Origin: Candidatus Omnitrophota bacterium
Lineage (GTDB): Bacteria > Omnitrophota > Gorgyraeia > Zapsychrales > Zapsychraceae
Assembly: GCA_016217585.1 (NCBI GenBank)
Contig: JACRHQ010000053.1
Coordinates: forward strand, 1-5,464
Direction: 5' to 3'
DNA: 5,464 nt
The notes under the pieces were generated by a model. It had not been told where the DNA came from and ran no database searches. It worked only from the letters and a program-made list of their open reading frames with translations. The translations under genes and the position numbers were made by a program. Numbering within the stretch: the stretch's first letter is position 1; each line of letters begins with the position of its first letter. Positions 5,318 through 5,464 of the stretch are shown in pieces.

Positions 5318-5464
5318 TGTCAGTTACGTTTTAAAAGTGAACAGTTGAAAAAGGCGGCATACTTTATCCAAAAACAGGAGGATAAGGTATGGCCAAACAC
5401 ATCCACAAACGGTTCACAGATGAACAGGTCAAAGATCTCATGAAACGTTACGAAACCGGCGAAA
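5318..5464 (+). mobile_element. Probable left end of an insertion sequence, cut by window edge
   Basis: The run TGTCAGTTACGTTTTAAAAG starts at 5318 and leads after about 70 bp into a transposase-like reading frame. A TGT start with a short untranslated lead and a strong ribosome binding site is the usual layout of small IS elements. The right end, its terminal inverted repeat and any target duplication lie outside the window, so the boundary at 5318 is a guess from the TGT and the change of context. The element faces away from rpsU and would begin only 17 bp beyond the rpsU -35 box. Confidence 0.4.
5389..5464 (+). CDS. N-terminus of a probable transposase / helix-turn-helix protein (partial)
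   Basis: The ATG at 5389 follows a full AGGAGG (5376-5381) with 7-nt spacing, and 25 codons stay open to the edge: MAKHIHKRFTDEQVKDLMKR, then YETGE. The K-R-F-T-x-E-Q-V-K-x-L-x-x-R-Y pattern resembles the first helix of the helix-turn-helix region of integrase-type (DDE) transposases, and I recall similar MAKHIHKRFT starts in transposases of uncultured bacteria. It is the only plus-strand gene here and points away from rpsU, sharing a 182-bp divergent intergenic region. It could instead be another HTH protein; the catalytic domain is out of view. Confidence 0.5.
   Translation, partial: MAKHIHKRFTDEQVKDLMKRYETGE

Overview
The window carries five bacterial housekeeping genes on the minus strand and the start of a probable transposase gene on the plus strand at the right edge. 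Read in the direction of transcription (right to left), the order is rpsU (ribosomal protein bS21), a strong intrinsic terminator, a DJ-1/PfpI-family gene, purH, folC and mnmE. The left edge cuts mnmE near its C-terminus. Gaps from the PfpI gene through mnmE are short (33, 14 and 9 bp), which suggests one transcription unit. I see no tRNA, rRNA or CRISPR array. No stretch over 300 bases lacks a gene.

The purH-folC-mnmE block has a common theme. PurH consumes 10-formyl-tetrahydrofolate, FolC adds the glutamate tail to folates, and MnmE uses a folate-carried one-carbon unit to modify tRNA wobble uridine. Upstream, rpsU has its own near-consensus promoter (5274-5301), a small leader hairpin, a good Shine-Dalgarno site and a terminator. 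It looks like a separately controlled unit.

The most unusual content is a set of palindromic and periodic elements around and inside these ordinary genes. (a) A perfect 10+3+10 palindrome at 2396-2418 lies, with a second small hairpin, in a ~60-bp in-frame insertion in folC; it resembles the palindromic elements known to invade Rickettsia coding sequences. (b) An 8-bp-periodic GTCAC/GTGAC array that switches orientation at its centre (4299-4359) supplies the last 12 residues of the PfpI-like protein and the leader of purH. (c) Two large hairpins stand back to back (4889-4944 and 4945-4970) next to the rpsU terminator. The folC palindrome and the larger intergenic hairpin share the arm sequence TTCATCC...GGATGAA, so they may belong to one repeat family.

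Organism: a GC-rich bacterium with a canonical sigma-70-type promoter and Shine-Dalgarno sites, showing invasion by repeats and an insertion sequence. The palindromes and the transposase N-terminus remind me of uncultured candidate-phylum genomes such as Omnitrophota. That is a weak impression, not a demonstrated assignment.
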